IMG/VR virus record: IMGVR_UViG_3300035670_009241
Location: 1-33,592 of that record
Length of the DNA: 33,592 nt
DNA from: a virus
Direction: 5' to 3' (one strand)
Shown here piece by piece: positions 8,488 through 15,240 of this stretch. Each line of letters begins with the position of its first letter. Within the stretch, counting starts at the first letter, position 1. The notes beneath the pieces are model-generated. The model did not search any database and was not told the DNA's origin. It saw nothing but the letters and a program-made list of their open reading frames with translations. The position numbers and the translations under genes are program-made.

Positions 8488-9325
8488 GACCGATTTTTAT
8501 AATTCAAGATATTTTAATAACATTACAAAAGACAATGATATTTTAATTAAATCTTCTAGCAATATTGAAAAAATAATTTCAGAATATCATTATTATTATA
8601 ATTTGCCAGAAGAGAAACAAAGATTTTTTGTACAGCCCTTTGAATTAAATGTTTCAAACTCTTTAGCAAGTTACAAGATGGAACTTATAAATTATAAAAA
8701 TTTGGCAGACTTATTTTATTCTGATCATATATCTTCAAAATCTTTTGAATTAGTATTAGATCATATAAATGAGTTTAAAAAAAATACTTATGTAGAAAAT
8801 TATATATTAGTTAAAGAACAATCTAAAGAACTTGTTATAGAAAAAACTAAAAATAGAATAAAAGATTTTAAAGAATATAATTATTTACTTGATAAAATAA
8901 TAGATGTTTTTGAAAAATATCAAGAATGTAGAAAAACATGGAACGTTGTTTTATCGCACGGCGATCTATGTCTATCTAATATTATTTGGATAAAAGAAAT
9001 AAATATGATTAGGTTTATAGATCCAAGAGGTGTAAAAAAACAAAATGATATGTATCTTGATGAATATTATGATCTAGCAAAACTTAGTCATTCAATATTT
9101 GGAGGATATGAATCAATTATTTATAATAAAAAAATTGATTATGAAAATATAAAAAAAACTTTTATAAATTTTTTAATTGAAAAAAATATATGTGTTGATT
9201 TATTAAAGGTATATGAGGCATCATTATTTTTATCTATGGTACCACTTCATATTGATAATAAAAAAAATATAAATAGTTTTTTATCGACTTGTCAAAAAAT
9301 TTTAAATGAGGTTGATTGTAAATGA
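8480..9325 (+). CDS. APH/choline kinase-like phosphotransferase
   Basis: A 281-aa protein of the aminoglycoside/choline kinase superfamily. The Brenner motif is SHGDLCLSNIIW (H160, D162, N167) and the metal-binding aspartate is D181 in FIDPRG; EYYDLAKLSHS follows as in the family. The N-terminal lobe is degenerate, without a clear ATP-binding lysine motif. It overlaps the upstream fusion gene and the downstream GDPD-like gene (4 nt). Because its partner is a nucleotidyltransferase, I infer a LicA/LicC-like pair that phosphorylates and activates a small alcohol or sugar. Drug resistance is unlikely in this context. Confidence 0.75.
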   Translation: MYKTDFYNSRYFNNITKDNDILIKSSSNIEKIISEYHYYYNLPEEKQRFFVQPFELNVSNSLASYKMELINYKNLADLFYSDHISSKSFELVLDHINEFKKNTYVENYILVKEQSKELVIEKTKNRIKDFKEYNYLLDKIIDVFEKYQECRKTWNVVLSHGDLCLSNIIWIKEINMIRFIDPRGVKKQNDMYLDEYYDLAKLSHSIFGGYESIIYNKKIDYENIKKTFINFLIEKNICVDLLKVYEASLFLSMVPLHIDNKKNINSFLSTCQKILNEVDCK

Positions 9326-9771
9326 TTATTATTTCTCATAGAGGTAACATTAATGGGCCAGATAAAAATTTAGAAAATGTTCCAGAGCATATACTTAATG
9401 CAATATCACAGGGCTTTGATGTAGAAGTAGATACATGGTTTATCAATAATAAAATATATTTTGGTCATAATGGTCCAGAATATTTAGTAAATTTACCATT
9501 TTTATTTTCTATATCAAAAAATGCATGGTTTCATTGTAAAAACATAGATGCTTTATATTTTTTTACAAACGACTTCCCAAATTTTAAATTTTTTTGGCAT
9601 CAAAATGACGATTATGCATTAACTAGTAATAATATAATTTGGACTTATCCTGGAAAAGTTGTAACAAATAGAAGTATAATTGTTAATCTTGAATTAAAAA
9701 ATATTCAAAAACAAGTATATGGGATATGCACGGATTATCCAATCTTATTAAAGGAGAAAAAAAATGTATGA
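9322..9771 (+). CDS. Glycerophosphodiester phosphodiesterase-like protein
   Basis: A 149-aa protein opening IIISHRGN, with ENVPEHILNAISQGFDVEVDTWF and YFGHNGPEY. These correspond to the HRG, ENT/E-x-D and substrate-strand elements of GDPD TIM barrels. It is much shorter than the usual 230-250 aa, so it may be a reduced or specialised member or only a structural relative. It overlaps the kinase gene by ATGA and is in turn overlapped by the nuclease gene. In Haemophilus a GDPD (GlpQ) feeds choline to the LicA/LicC pathway; the grouping here could be analogous, which is inference. Confidence 0.6.
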   Translation: MIIISHRGNINGPDKNLENVPEHILNAISQGFDVEVDTWFINNKIYFGHNGPEYLVNLPFLFSISKNAWFHCKNIDALYFFTNDFPNFKFFWHQNDDYALTSNNIIWTYPGKVVTNRSIIVNLELKNIQKQVYGICTDYPILLKEKKNV

Positions 9772-10174
9772 ATATAGAGTAAAAAATATTACCAAGGTTG
9801 TAGATGGCGATACGATAGATGTAGATATTGATCTTGGATTTAATATATCATATAGCCAAAGAGTAAGGCTTGCTGGTATAGATACCCCAGAATCACGTAC
9901 AACGGATAAGTTTGAAAAATCTCTAGGGCTTGAATCAAAAGAGTACTTGAAATATAAACTAAAAGATGCTAAACTTATAGTTATAAAGACAGAAAAGCCA
10001 GACTCTTCTGAAAAATATGGCCGTATTTTAGGATGGGTATATGTTAATGGGGACACGGTTTCCGTAAATGATCACATGATAGAGGATGGTTATGCTTGGG
10101 GATACCTTGGAGATACTAAGGTAAAAGACTTTGCTGCACTTGCTGCACAAAGAGAAAAGGCAAAAAATGGATGA
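9764..10174 (+). CDS. Thermonuclease (SNase-like)
   Basis: A 136-aa protein with the staphylococcal-nuclease fold signatures VVDGDTIDVDIDLGF, VRLAGIDTPE and EKYGRILGWVYV. The catalytic residues are R35, D40, E43 and R87. Such enzymes are calcium-dependent endo/exonucleases of DNA and RNA. No signal peptide is visible, so it probably acts inside the cell, for example in host nucleic-acid breakdown. AAGGAG lies just before ATG 9764. The stop overlaps the next start. Confidence 0.85.
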   Translation: MYEYRVKNITKVVDGDTIDVDIDLGFNISYSQRVRLAGIDTPESRTTDKFEKSLGLESKEYLKYKLKDAKLIVIKTEKPDSSEKYGRILGWVYVNGDTVSVNDHMIEDGYAWGYLGDTKVKDFAALAAQREKAKNG

Positions 10175-10490
10175 GATAAATGATTTTGATAAAATGGTTT
10201 TGTTGGGGCTTGTTGAGCCAGCAGCAATAGACCCATTAACTGGAGAAATGCTATATACTTTTTCCAAAGATTTAGAAAAAACTAATCCACAACTTCATCA
10301 ATTAATTATGGATAACTTTTATATGTCTGCCCTAAAATTATGGGAGTTGGGCTTTATAAGCATGGATGTGACACACGACAATCCTCTAGTTAATCTTACT
10401 CCAAAGGCGTTTGATGAAGATCAGGTAAATACTTTGAATGAGGATATGAGATTTTCTTTAAGTGAAATAAAGCGAGGTTTATTGCAATAA
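10167..10490 (+). CDS. Hypothetical acidic protein
   Basis: A 107-aa protein of unknown function, beginning MDEINDFDKMVLLGLVEPAA. The start at ATG 10167 overlaps the SNase stop by 8 nt and follows a purine-rich AGAGAAAAGG site. It is acidic and predicted soluble, with alternating helical segments and no Cys/His cluster or known catalytic motif. It ends just before the -10 box of the next transcription unit. Confidence 0.65.
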   Translation: MDEINDFDKMVLLGLVEPAAIDPLTGEMLYTFSKDLEKTNPQLHQLIMDNFYMSALKLWELGFISMDVTHDNPLVNLTPKAFDEDQVNTLNEDMRFSLSEIKRGLLQ

Positions 10491-10494
10491 GTAG

Positions 10495-10500
10495 TATAAT
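10495..10500 (+). promoter_or_regulatory. -10 box, near-leaderless promoter
   Basis: TATAAT is followed by 9 nt and ATG 10510 with no ribosome-binding site, so the transcript would carry about 3 nt of leader. This is one of the looser examples of the leaderless pattern. Confidence 0.4.
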
Positions 10501-10509
10501 AAGATAATC

Positions 10510-10938
10510 ATGGAATACCTGGTTGGATTTTTTACATGTTTTATTTTAATCTATGCTGTTATTAAATTGCAAAAAAATAATAATATATTGCAAGAAAAAA
10601 AAATACAGCAGATTAGATATAGTCAAAGCCATGTACACTCTTTGGTTTCTCCCTTGCTTCCAAAAGCCTCTAGGGTCAAAAGAACAACCAAGAGTCAGGC
10701 AACCATGATTAATGATAAAAACCATATTAAAGTTATAATAATGGACAATAAAGCCTATTGGATTAAAGACAATGCCTTTTATACAGCAAACATGTCAATT
10801 GATGGAACAGTTGACAAAGATACTACTTCAATAGTTGACACGGAGGGTATGAATAAGGTACAATTAGATCAGATGTTGTTCATAGTGGACAAACTTCGAG
10901 AAGGGACTTTTGATGATAGTGGGGGTACAAGGGACTAG
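10510..10938 (+). CDS. Small membrane-anchored protein of unknown function
   Basis: A 142-aa protein. Residues 3-20 (YLVGFFTCFILIYAVI) form one membrane segment, followed by a basic linker and a soluble domain of about 70 residues (KVIIMDNKAYWIKDNAFYTA). The topology is most likely N-out/C-in or a signal anchor. It is not recognised as a known family. The 3' end overlaps the next gene by 26 nt. Actinophages often carry such anchored proteins near regulators, but no role can be given. Confidence 0.6.
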   Translation: MEYLVGFFTCFILIYAVIKLQKNNNILQEKKIQQIRYSQSHVHSLVSPLLPKASRVKRTTKSQATMINDKNHIKVIIMDNKAYWIKDNAFYTANMSIDGTVDKDTTSIVDTEGMNKVQLDQMLFIVDKLREGTFDDSGGTRD

Positions 10939-11263
10939 TAGTTTTGATGACTACCAGGTTTTTCTACGTGCCATGGGCGTTGCCCTGTCTAGTATAAAAC
11001 AAGAAGATCCTTATTTTTATATATATACTGCTGGACCAGCAAAAATAAATTCTATGGTTATGGAGTTTGTAAATGTTTCTGAAAGAAGCATGAAGTCACG
11101 GGGTATAAAAGTTAAGATGTATAAGGTTCCTCCGTCTTGGGTAGAAGAAAATATAAATGACTTTAACTATTTAGCGTTCTTATCTAAACCAAAAGAAGTT
11201 ACGTCTAGATTAGTAAAAGTTGCAGAAGAAAATAATGTTGAAGTTGGAATATTTAGATACTAG
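10913..11263 (+). CDS. Hypothetical protein, possible Rossmann-like fold
   Basis: A 117-aa protein opening MIVGVQGTSSFDDYQVFLRAMG, a beta-loop-helix pattern like SLOG/Rossmann nucleotide-binding proteins, followed by alternating strands and helices (FYIYTAGP, IKVKMYKVP, VEVGIFRY). ATG 10913 is chosen because GAAGGGAC lies 6-7 nt before it. TTG 10910 is an alternative. The family assignment is tentative and no catalytic residues are evident. Confidence 0.6.
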   Translation: MIVGVQGTSSFDDYQVFLRAMGVALSSIKQEDPYFYIYTAGPAKINSMVMEFVNVSERSMKSRGIKVKMYKVPPSWVEENINDFNYLAFLSKPKEVTSRLVKVAEENNVEVGIFRY

Positions 11264-11270
11264 GAGAAAA

Positions 11271-11495
11271 ATGCAAATCACTTCTTTAGATAAAATGGAA
11301 GAAATTGTTAATAGCAATAAAGAGTTATACTGGGATGGCTGGGAAGTTGTTCATCGATATATGTCTGATAAGGCTAAAACTTCTAAGCATGGCGTATACT
11401 TTAAAGGTAGTTGGTATATGTCAAGACGATTTGAGCCGAGCAGAAATGGCTGGGATATTCCAGAAAGGTTTGTTGTTGGACATGCACAAACTTAA
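11271..11495 (+). CDS. Hypothetical 74-aa protein
   Basis: A small soluble protein beginning MQITSLDKMEEIVNSNKEL, rich in Trp and aromatic residues in the centre (DGWEVVHRYMSD, GSWYMSRRFEPSRNGW). TAGGAGAAAA immediately before ATG 11271 makes the start secure. The end overlaps the WhiB-like gene by 14 nt. I do not recognise the family, but its position directly before a regulator suggests cotranscription with it. Confidence 0.65.
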   Translation: MQITSLDKMEEIVNSNKELYWDGWEVVHRYMSDKAKTSKHGVYFKGSWYMSRRFEPSRNGWDIPERFVVGHAQT

Positions 11496-11763
11496 ATGGA
11501 AAGATGAGGCAACATGTCTTGATTATGATACAAATTTATTTTTTGATAAGTATGAAGAAGATGAACCTTTAAGAAATGCCATAGATAAACTTTGCCTAGA
11601 GTGTCCAGTATCAAAAACATGTTTTGCTGTTGGAGTATCAAGCAAAGAATACGGTGTTTGGGGTGGCATATATTTAGAATCTGGAAACATATCAAAAGAA
11701 TTCAATAACCATAAAACAAAAGAATTTTGGTCTTTGATTTGGAAAAAGATGTCATTTGAATAA
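11482..11763 (+). CDS. WhiB-like Fe-S transcription factor
   Basis: A 93-aa protein with the four WhiB cysteines C12, C38, C41 and C47 (LCLECPVSKTC) and the turn GVWGG at 58-62, which together bind a [4Fe-4S] cluster and contact the vegetative sigma factor in characterised members. The family is restricted to actinobacteria and their phages, so this gene is strong evidence for the host group. Start ATG 11482 is tentative; an in-frame TTG at 11476 sits better relative to AGAAAGG at 11462-11468. The C-terminal tail is short. It may control phage or host promoters. Confidence 0.9.
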   Translation: MHKLKWKDEATCLDYDTNLFFDKYEEDEPLRNAIDKLCLECPVSKTCFAVGVSSKEYGVWGGIYLESGNISKEFNNHKTKEFWSLIWKKMSFE

Positions 11764-11764
11764 T

Positions 11765-12361
11765 ATGGAAAACATAAACTTTTTATATTCTGATAATTTT
11801 TTAAATATTTCAGAAATTAGGAAAATACAAAAGGAAGTTATTTACCATAATCCTTTTTTCTTTAATCCATTTGAAACTCCAATAAAGGGTGATCAGCCAG
11901 ATTATGTTTTTGGAGATATGTTTGAGGATTTTCCGTTCTTCGTAAGTGGACAAAATAGTATATCTAATAACAAAATTGAAGAAATTTCCTATTTTATTTT
12001 TAATAAGTTTGCGATACAAAACAATATAAATAATAAAAAAGTTGTGAGGGCAAAATGTAATTTAACTACAATTACAAAAGAAAAAAAGCCATCATGGCCA
12101 CATGTCGACGGTAGAGATGATCATTATGTATTTTTATATTATGTAAATGATAGCGATGGCGATACTGTAATATATAATCAAGAGTTTGTTGATAAACAAT
12201 ATAAGCAAGAAGATATGACAATTTTTAAACAAATATCTCCTAAAGCAGGATCTGCCATATTTTTTAATGGTAAGTATTTTCACACTTACTATTCCCCACA
12301 AAAAAATAATATTAGATGTGTTATAAATATGAACTTAGAAGATATGGAAATAACTTTATAA
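11765..12361 (+). CDS. 2OG-Fe(II) oxygenase (fourth)
   Basis: A 198-aa protein with H113-V-D115 (WPHVDGRDDH), H173 (KYFHTYYSP) and R184, the metal and cosubstrate residues of 2OG dioxygenases, and the strand FLYYVNDSDGDTVIYN typical of P4H-like members. ATG 11765 follows the WhiB stop by 1 nt. An in-frame TTG at 11756 is possible, and no strong ribosome-binding site distinguishes them. The end overlaps the next gene in a TAATG junction. It is separated from the main oxygenase cluster by the regulator block. Confidence 0.8.
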   Translation: MENINFLYSDNFLNISEIRKIQKEVIYHNPFFFNPFETPIKGDQPDYVFGDMFEDFPFFVSGQNSISNNKIEEISYFIFNKFAIQNNINNKKVVRAKCNLTTITKEKKPSWPHVDGRDDHYVFLYYVNDSDGDTVIYNQEFVDKQYKQEDMTIFKQISPKAGSAIFFNGKYFHTYYSPQKNNIRCVINMNLEDMEITL

Positions 12362-12600
12362 TGTATACAGATAATATGAAAAAGGCTTTTAGATCTTTAG
12401 ATTATTTTGCACCTAAAGGATTTAAACTAGAATTAATAGATAATGATAGTTTTATTACTGTTCGTGCTTCTGAAAAATCTTTTATGTCTCTACTTGACGA
12501 AGATAAGCGTCGTGCTGTAGAATATATGGTAAGGGTAAAAAAAGCCCTAGAAGATAATGGCGCTATTGTTCTTCTTGTTCGTGAAGGAGGTAAGGAATAA
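12361..12600 (+). CDS. Hypothetical 79-aa protein
   Basis: A small protein beginning MYTDNMKKAFRSLDYFAP. ATG 12361 shares its A with the previous stop, and the stop in turn overlaps the next ATG (TAATG), so it is translated within a coupled series. Sequence features are a basic centre (DEDKRRAVEYMVRVKKAL) and a hydrophobic C-terminal strand (AIVLLVREGG). No family is recognised. Confidence 0.6.
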   Translation: MYTDNMKKAFRSLDYFAPKGFKLELIDNDSFITVRASEKSFMSLLDEDKRRAVEYMVRVKKALEDNGAIVLLVREGGKE

Positions 12601-13097
12601 TGCAAACATTTTTACCGTCATCTAGATATAGTACTGCTGCTACGATGTTAGATAGTAAACGACTTAATAAACAAATTTTAGAAGGATATCAAATCCTAAA
12701 TGTTTTATCTGACAGATCCCCTACTGGCGGATGGCGTAATCATCCTGCAGTGCTTATGTGGAAGGGCAATGAGCATGGTCTTTGGCGCTATATTCAGGCT
12801 ATGATAGCAGAGGCAAAGACTCGTGGAATTAAAACTATCAATAATGAAAACAATCTTAATGCATTATACATTCAATGCTCAAAAAATTGGGGAGATAAAA
12901 CTCCTGAATACTTTACTAATGAAACTAAGATGATGCGTATTATTACTACTCATCGTGCAAACCTATTTAAAAAAGATCCATTGCATTATGTGGAATATCA
13001 GTATGCAGTAGATAGCCCTTACAACGCTCCATGTTGTCCAGACCGTAAAGAGCCTTGTAAATACTATTGGCCGACACATGAGGCATCTAATGTTTGA
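12600..13097 (+). CDS. Pyrimidine-dimer DNA glycosylase-family protein (PF03013 type)
   Basis: A 165-aa protein opening MQTFLPSSRYSTAATMLDSKRLNKQILEG, with GGWRNHPAVLMWKG and LWRYIQAMIAEAKTRG. This matches the actinobacterial branch of the Pyr_excise family that includes T4 DenV. Characterised DenV cleaves the N-glycosyl bond at UV-induced dimers and nicks the abasic site. A Cys-rich tail (APCCPDRKEPCKYYWP) is unlike DenV and could bind a metal. GGAGG precedes the overlapping TAATG start. It probably repairs phage DNA; activity of this branch is less established. Confidence 0.75.
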   Translation: MQTFLPSSRYSTAATMLDSKRLNKQILEGYQILNVLSDRSPTGGWRNHPAVLMWKGNEHGLWRYIQAMIAEAKTRGIKTINNENNLNALYIQCSKNWGDKTPEYFTNETKMMRIITTHRANLFKKDPLHYVEYQYAVDSPYNAPCCPDRKEPCKYYWPTHEASNV

Positions 13098-13497
13098 TTT
13101 ATTAATTTTTATAACGGTTATTGTAGTAATTGCTGGTGCTGTTTTAGAAAACATTAGATTAAAAAATAGTAATACAGAATTATTATTTTTGTTGGCACAA
13201 TTGAATCTAGATAATGATGCTATAAAGAAAAACTTGCCCACATCTGAAGATATAGAAAAAGATCACTTAATAAAATTTTTATCAGAAACAAGAGAAGCCT
13301 CTTTTATTTTTATACAAGAGTTTCAAGATGAAATTAAAAATCTTAAGCAAGAACTTGATGAAGAAGTAAAATATTTTGAAAAGTTTGGCAATCTTTCAGA
13401 GCCATACGAAGTTCATCATAATATGTCTAAAAAGTTTGTAGAATATTACAACAAATTATTAAAGTTTTTACCAGAAGAAGACAAAGATGGACGCTAG
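13090..13497 (+). CDS. Membrane-anchored coiled-coil protein
   Basis: A 135-aa protein. Residues 2-20 (FDLLIFITVIVVIAGAV) form one membrane segment. The rest is charged and heptad-like (FQDEIKNLKQELDEEVKYFEKF), predicting a coiled coil of about 40-60 residues. ATG 13090 with GAGG at 13080-13083 is preferred to ATG 13078. The architecture resembles small phage spanin- or Rz-like and anchoring proteins, but no lipobox or partner is evident, so the role stays open. Confidence 0.6.
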   Translation: MFDLLIFITVIVVIAGAVLENIRLKNSNTELLFLLAQLNLDNDAIKKNLPTSEDIEKDHLIKFLSETREASFIFIQEFQDEIKNLKQELDEEVKYFEKFGNLSEPYEVHHNMSKKFVEYYNKLLKFLPEEDKDGR

Positions 13498-13675
13498 AGG
13501 TATTCCGACTTGCTCATGTCCTCAGTGTGGCTGTGTATATTTTAAGGCTGTAATTCAGTTTGATCCAATAGACTATGAAATAGGGTTATATTTTTTGGAC
13601 GGGGAATGTAAGGATTGCGGAACATTAGTTACACTTCCTACTCCAATAGACAAGATGAAAGAGAAGGGTTTATGA
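13487..13675 (+). CDS. Zinc-ribbon protein
   Basis: A 62-aa protein with C-S-C-P-x-C-G-C near the N-terminus and C-x2-C (ECKDCG) near residue 43, giving a zinc ribbon around an FDPIDYEIGLYFL strand pair. Similar short proteins with the ending TLPTPID are common among actinophages, from memory rather than a search. ATG 13487 overlaps the previous stop by 11 nt and the end overlaps the XapX gene. No function is known. Confidence 0.65.
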   Translation: MDARGIPTCSCPQCGCVYFKAVIQFDPIDYEIGLYFLDGECKDCGTLVTLPTPIDKMKEKGL

Positions 13676-13830
13676 AGGAAATATTTTTATCAATTATTAC
13701 TGGTTTTGGATGCGGAGTAGTCTTTGCAGCCTTTAAATTACCAGTTCCAGCCCCTCCCGTTTTTGCGGGTGTTGCTGGTATAATAGGGTTATGGCTTGGC
13801 TATGATGTCATAACCAAGGTCATATCCTAG
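13672..13830 (+). CDS. XapX-domain membrane protein
   Basis: A 52-aa protein, almost all hydrophobic: FLSIITGFGCGVVFAAF then LPVPAPPVFAGVAGIIGLWLGY, two membrane helices separated by the proline-rich turn that defines the XapX (DUF1427) domain. The function of the domain is unknown. ATG 13672 follows AAGGG at good spacing and overlaps the zinc-ribbon stop. The next gene encodes another small hydrophobic protein. Confidence 0.75.
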   Translation: MKEIFLSIITGFGCGVVFAAFKLPVPAPPVFAGVAGIIGLWLGYDVITKVIS

Positions 13831-13838
13831 GAGGAAAA

Positions 13839-14102
13839 ATGAACATGTTAAAAGAAGAACATAAAAAGATGCTCGCATCATACGGACGATCTGTCCTTGC
13901 TGGTGTTGCAGCACTATATGTTGCTGGAGTAACTGATCCAAAAGAACTTTGGGCAGCACTTGTAGCAGCAGTCGCACCAGTGGCACTAAGAGCGTTGAAT
14001 CCAAACGATTCAGCATTCGGACGTCTTCCTGCAGCAAAGGCTGTAGATGAAGCAATGAAAGCAATTAAGAAGCCAATTAAGAAGGCTGCATCAAATAAGT
14101 AA
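13839..14102 (+). CDS. Small Ala-rich membrane-associated protein
   Basis: An 87-aa protein preceded by AGGAGG. A hydrophobic Ala/Val-rich stretch (SVLAGVAALYVAGVTDPKELWAALVAAVAPVALRAL, about residues 18-53, written here in two helices) is followed by a basic Lys-rich tail (KKPIKKAASNK). One or two short membrane helices plus a cationic C-terminus would fit a holin-like protein, but no lysin gene is visible nearby. The assignment is therefore only a possibility. A clear promoter follows its stop. Confidence 0.55.
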   Translation: MNMLKEEHKKMLASYGRSVLAGVAALYVAGVTDPKELWAALVAAVAPVALRALNPNDSAFGRLPAAKAVDEAMKAIKKPIKKAASNK

Positions 14103-14110
14103 TCATTTAT

Positions 14111-14144
14111 AGCATACCATTTGACTAAAATCTTTTGGTATGCT
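14111..14144. promoter_or_regulatory. Perfect inverted repeat around the hsp20 promoter
   Basis: AGCATACCA (14111-14119) and TGGTATGCT (14136-14144) form a perfect 9-bp inverted repeat with a 16-nt centre. It flanks the -35 and touches the first base of the -10 box, so it may be an operator; as RNA from the upstream gene it could also act as a terminator stem. Confidence 0.6.
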
Positions 14145-14149
14145 ATAAT
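14121..14149 (+). promoter_or_regulatory. Consensus sigma70-type promoter of hsp20
   Basis: TTGACT (14121-14126), a 17-bp spacer and TATAAT (14144-14149) match the housekeeping promoter consensus closely. The predicted start is near 14156, giving a leader of about 50 nt before ATG 14208. Confidence 0.8.
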
Positions 14150-14154
14150 TATTT

Positions 14155-14178
14155 TATACCTGCCCAAAGGGGGGTATA
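14155..14178 (+). promoter_or_regulatory. Hairpin at the 5' end of the hsp20 leader
   Basis: TATACC (14155-14160) pairs with GGTATA (14173-14178), and CCC pairs with GGG around an AAA loop with a small internal loop. It forms the very 5' end of the predicted mRNA and leaves the AAGGAGG site (14195-14202) free. It may stabilise the mRNA or sense temperature. Confidence 0.5.
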
Positions 14179-14207
14179 TTTTGAACTCGCTTAACAAGGA
14201 GGAAATA

Positions 14208-14627
14208 ATGGTAAGTTCATTTGCATTGGATCTATTTAAGGATCCATTTTTTATTGGTTTCAACCGTGAGTTGGACCGTCTTTCAAATATCCATCGTGAG
14301 GCAACCCGTCAGTCTTATCCACCATATGATGTGGTAAAACTTGATGAGGACACTTACAAGTTATCTTTGGCCATTGCTGGCTTCAGCAAGGACGAAGTTG
14401 AGGTTTCTGTGGATAATGGAAGTCTAATTATCAAGGGTGAGAAAACCGAAGACGAGACAGAAAATGTCTTACATAAGGGTATCGCAACTCGCAAGTTCAC
14501 ACGCACCTTTGCTCTAGGAGAGTATATGGAGGTTGATCGTGCTGAAATGGCAGACGGTATTCTTAGCGTCATTGTGGAAAGAAACATCCCAGAAGAAAAG
14601 AAACCAAAAACAATCAAAATAAAATAA
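14208..14627 (+). CDS. Small heat-shock protein, Hsp20/alpha-crystallin family
   Basis: A 139-aa protein. After a short N-terminal region (SFALDLFKDPFFIGFNREL) comes the alpha-crystallin domain: PPYDVVKLDEDTYKLSLAIAGF, EVEVSVDNGSLIIKGEK and the strand ADGILSVIVERNIP. The C-terminal tail has basic residues and KTIKIK, close to the I-x-I anchor. The protein would hold unfolding proteins in soluble complexes. AAGGAGGAAATA precedes ATG 14208. Its G+C content is higher than that of the oxygenase genes, suggesting a different origin. Hsp20 genes are known in other large phages. Confidence 0.92.
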   Translation: MVSSFALDLFKDPFFIGFNRELDRLSNIHREATRQSYPPYDVVKLDEDTYKLSLAIAGFSKDEVEVSVDNGSLIIKGEKTEDETENVLHKGIATRKFTRTFALGEYMEVDRAEMADGILSVIVERNIPEEKKPKTIKIK

Positions 14628-14644
14628 ACTGATATGATATAGTC

Positions 14645-14729
14645 AGGTCCCCTGCAGGACCTTGGGATGATTAGTTACCATCTTATTAACCTGGGCCTTC
14701 GTGCCTGAATTTCCTGCGGGGGATTTATA
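14645..14729 (+). promoter_or_regulatory. Structured leader of the HNH gene, candidate RNA switch
   Basis: A TATGAT box at 14633-14638 predicts a transcript starting near 14645. Two exclusive pairings are possible. Locally, AGGTCC (14645-14650) pairs with GGACCT (14657-14662). At long range, CCCCTGCAGG (14649-14658) pairs over 10 bp with CCTGCGGGGG (14713-14722), which would bury the GGGGG ribosome-binding site 7 nt before ATG 14730. Inside are GATG/CATC and GGC/GCC hairpins. I recognise no known riboswitch class. Confidence 0.55.
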
Positions 14730-15026
14730 ATGTCCAGTATAATAATCCTATCTATGACAGATAAAGAACTTCATAGGCAAAAGCAGGCTTATAAACAAAG
14801 GCTGACAGAAATAAAACAGTCTAGTGGGTGTGTAGACTGCGGAGAAAATAACCCAATAGTTTTAGATTTTGATCATCTTAAAGATAAAAAATATAATATT
14901 TCAAGAATGATACACGACGGTTTTTCTTGGCGGTCTATCAAAAAAGAGATAGAAAAATGCGAGGTTGTATGCGCTAACTGCCATAGAATAAGAACTTATA
15001 ATAGATTTAATGCTGAGTCTGCTTAA
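14730..15026 (+). CDS. Small HNH endonuclease
   Basis: A 98-aa protein with C34-x2-C37 (GCVDCG), D48-H49 (LDFDHL) and C81-x2-C84-H85 (VVCANCHR). These are the zinc knuckles and catalytic HNH elements of the compact phage HNH family, with the RMIHDGFSWRSIKKEI helix pair between them. Such enzymes nick or cut DNA and may be homing or packaging nucleases; without an intron here, a free-standing homing or accessory role is likely. The leader may control translation. Its stop overlaps that of a convergent small gene. Confidence 0.88.
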   Translation: MSSIIILSMTDKELHRQKQAYKQRLTEIKQSSGCVDCGENNPIVLDFDHLKDKKYNISRMIHDGFSWRSIKKEIEKCEVVCANCHRIRTYNRFNAESA

Positions 15027-15202
15027 GAGTTCTTGATATCTGTAATAATAGCATCAGCAAGACCTTTGTCAAAATGAATATGTTTGTTGGATAATTCATC
15101 AAATTGTGGCTGAAGAATAGAAACAATTCTATCTTTTGTGGCTTGAATTATTTTATGAACAATAATTTCAGCCTGTTGCTCTGGCGTAATATTTTCTTCC
15201 AT
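15023..15202 (-). CDS. 59-aa helical protein, convergent to the HNH gene
   Basis: A complete minus-strand frame beginning MEENITPEQQAEIIVHKII and ending TDIKNS. It shares its last bases with the HNH stop. The composition is mixed and amphipathic (helical), with no Cys or membrane segment. Support for its reality is the TAGAAT box exactly 6 nt before the ATG, matching the leaderless pattern elsewhere, and the absence of any plus-strand gene between 15027 and 15240. Function unknown. Confidence 0.65.
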   Translation of the reverse strand: MEENITPEQQAEIIVHKIIQATKDRIVSILQPQFDELSNKHIHFDKGLADAIITDIKNS

Positions 15203-15208
15203 ATGTCT

Positions 15209-15233
15209 ATTCTATCATAAGATATGATATACT
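15209..15233. promoter_or_regulatory. Divergent leaderless promoters
   Basis: On the minus strand TAGAAT (15214-15209) is 6 nt from ATG 15202. On the plus strand TATACT (15228-15233) is 7 nt from ATG 15241. Neither gene has a Shine-Dalgarno sequence. The word GATATGATATA here recurs at 14631-14641. Confidence 0.5.
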
Positions 15234-15240
15234 ATTTATT

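Noticed and set aside
8480-9325. Aminoglycoside-resistance gene
   Set aside because: The Brenner motif is shared by many small-molecule kinases; coupling to a nucleotidyltransferase and GDPD gene points to surface-precursor metabolism.
14730-15026. HNH gene as part of a HEARO/OMEGA or intron element
   Set aside because: The protein is a compact HNH enzyme without the RuvC or IsrB parts, and no interrupted gene or intron core is visible around it.
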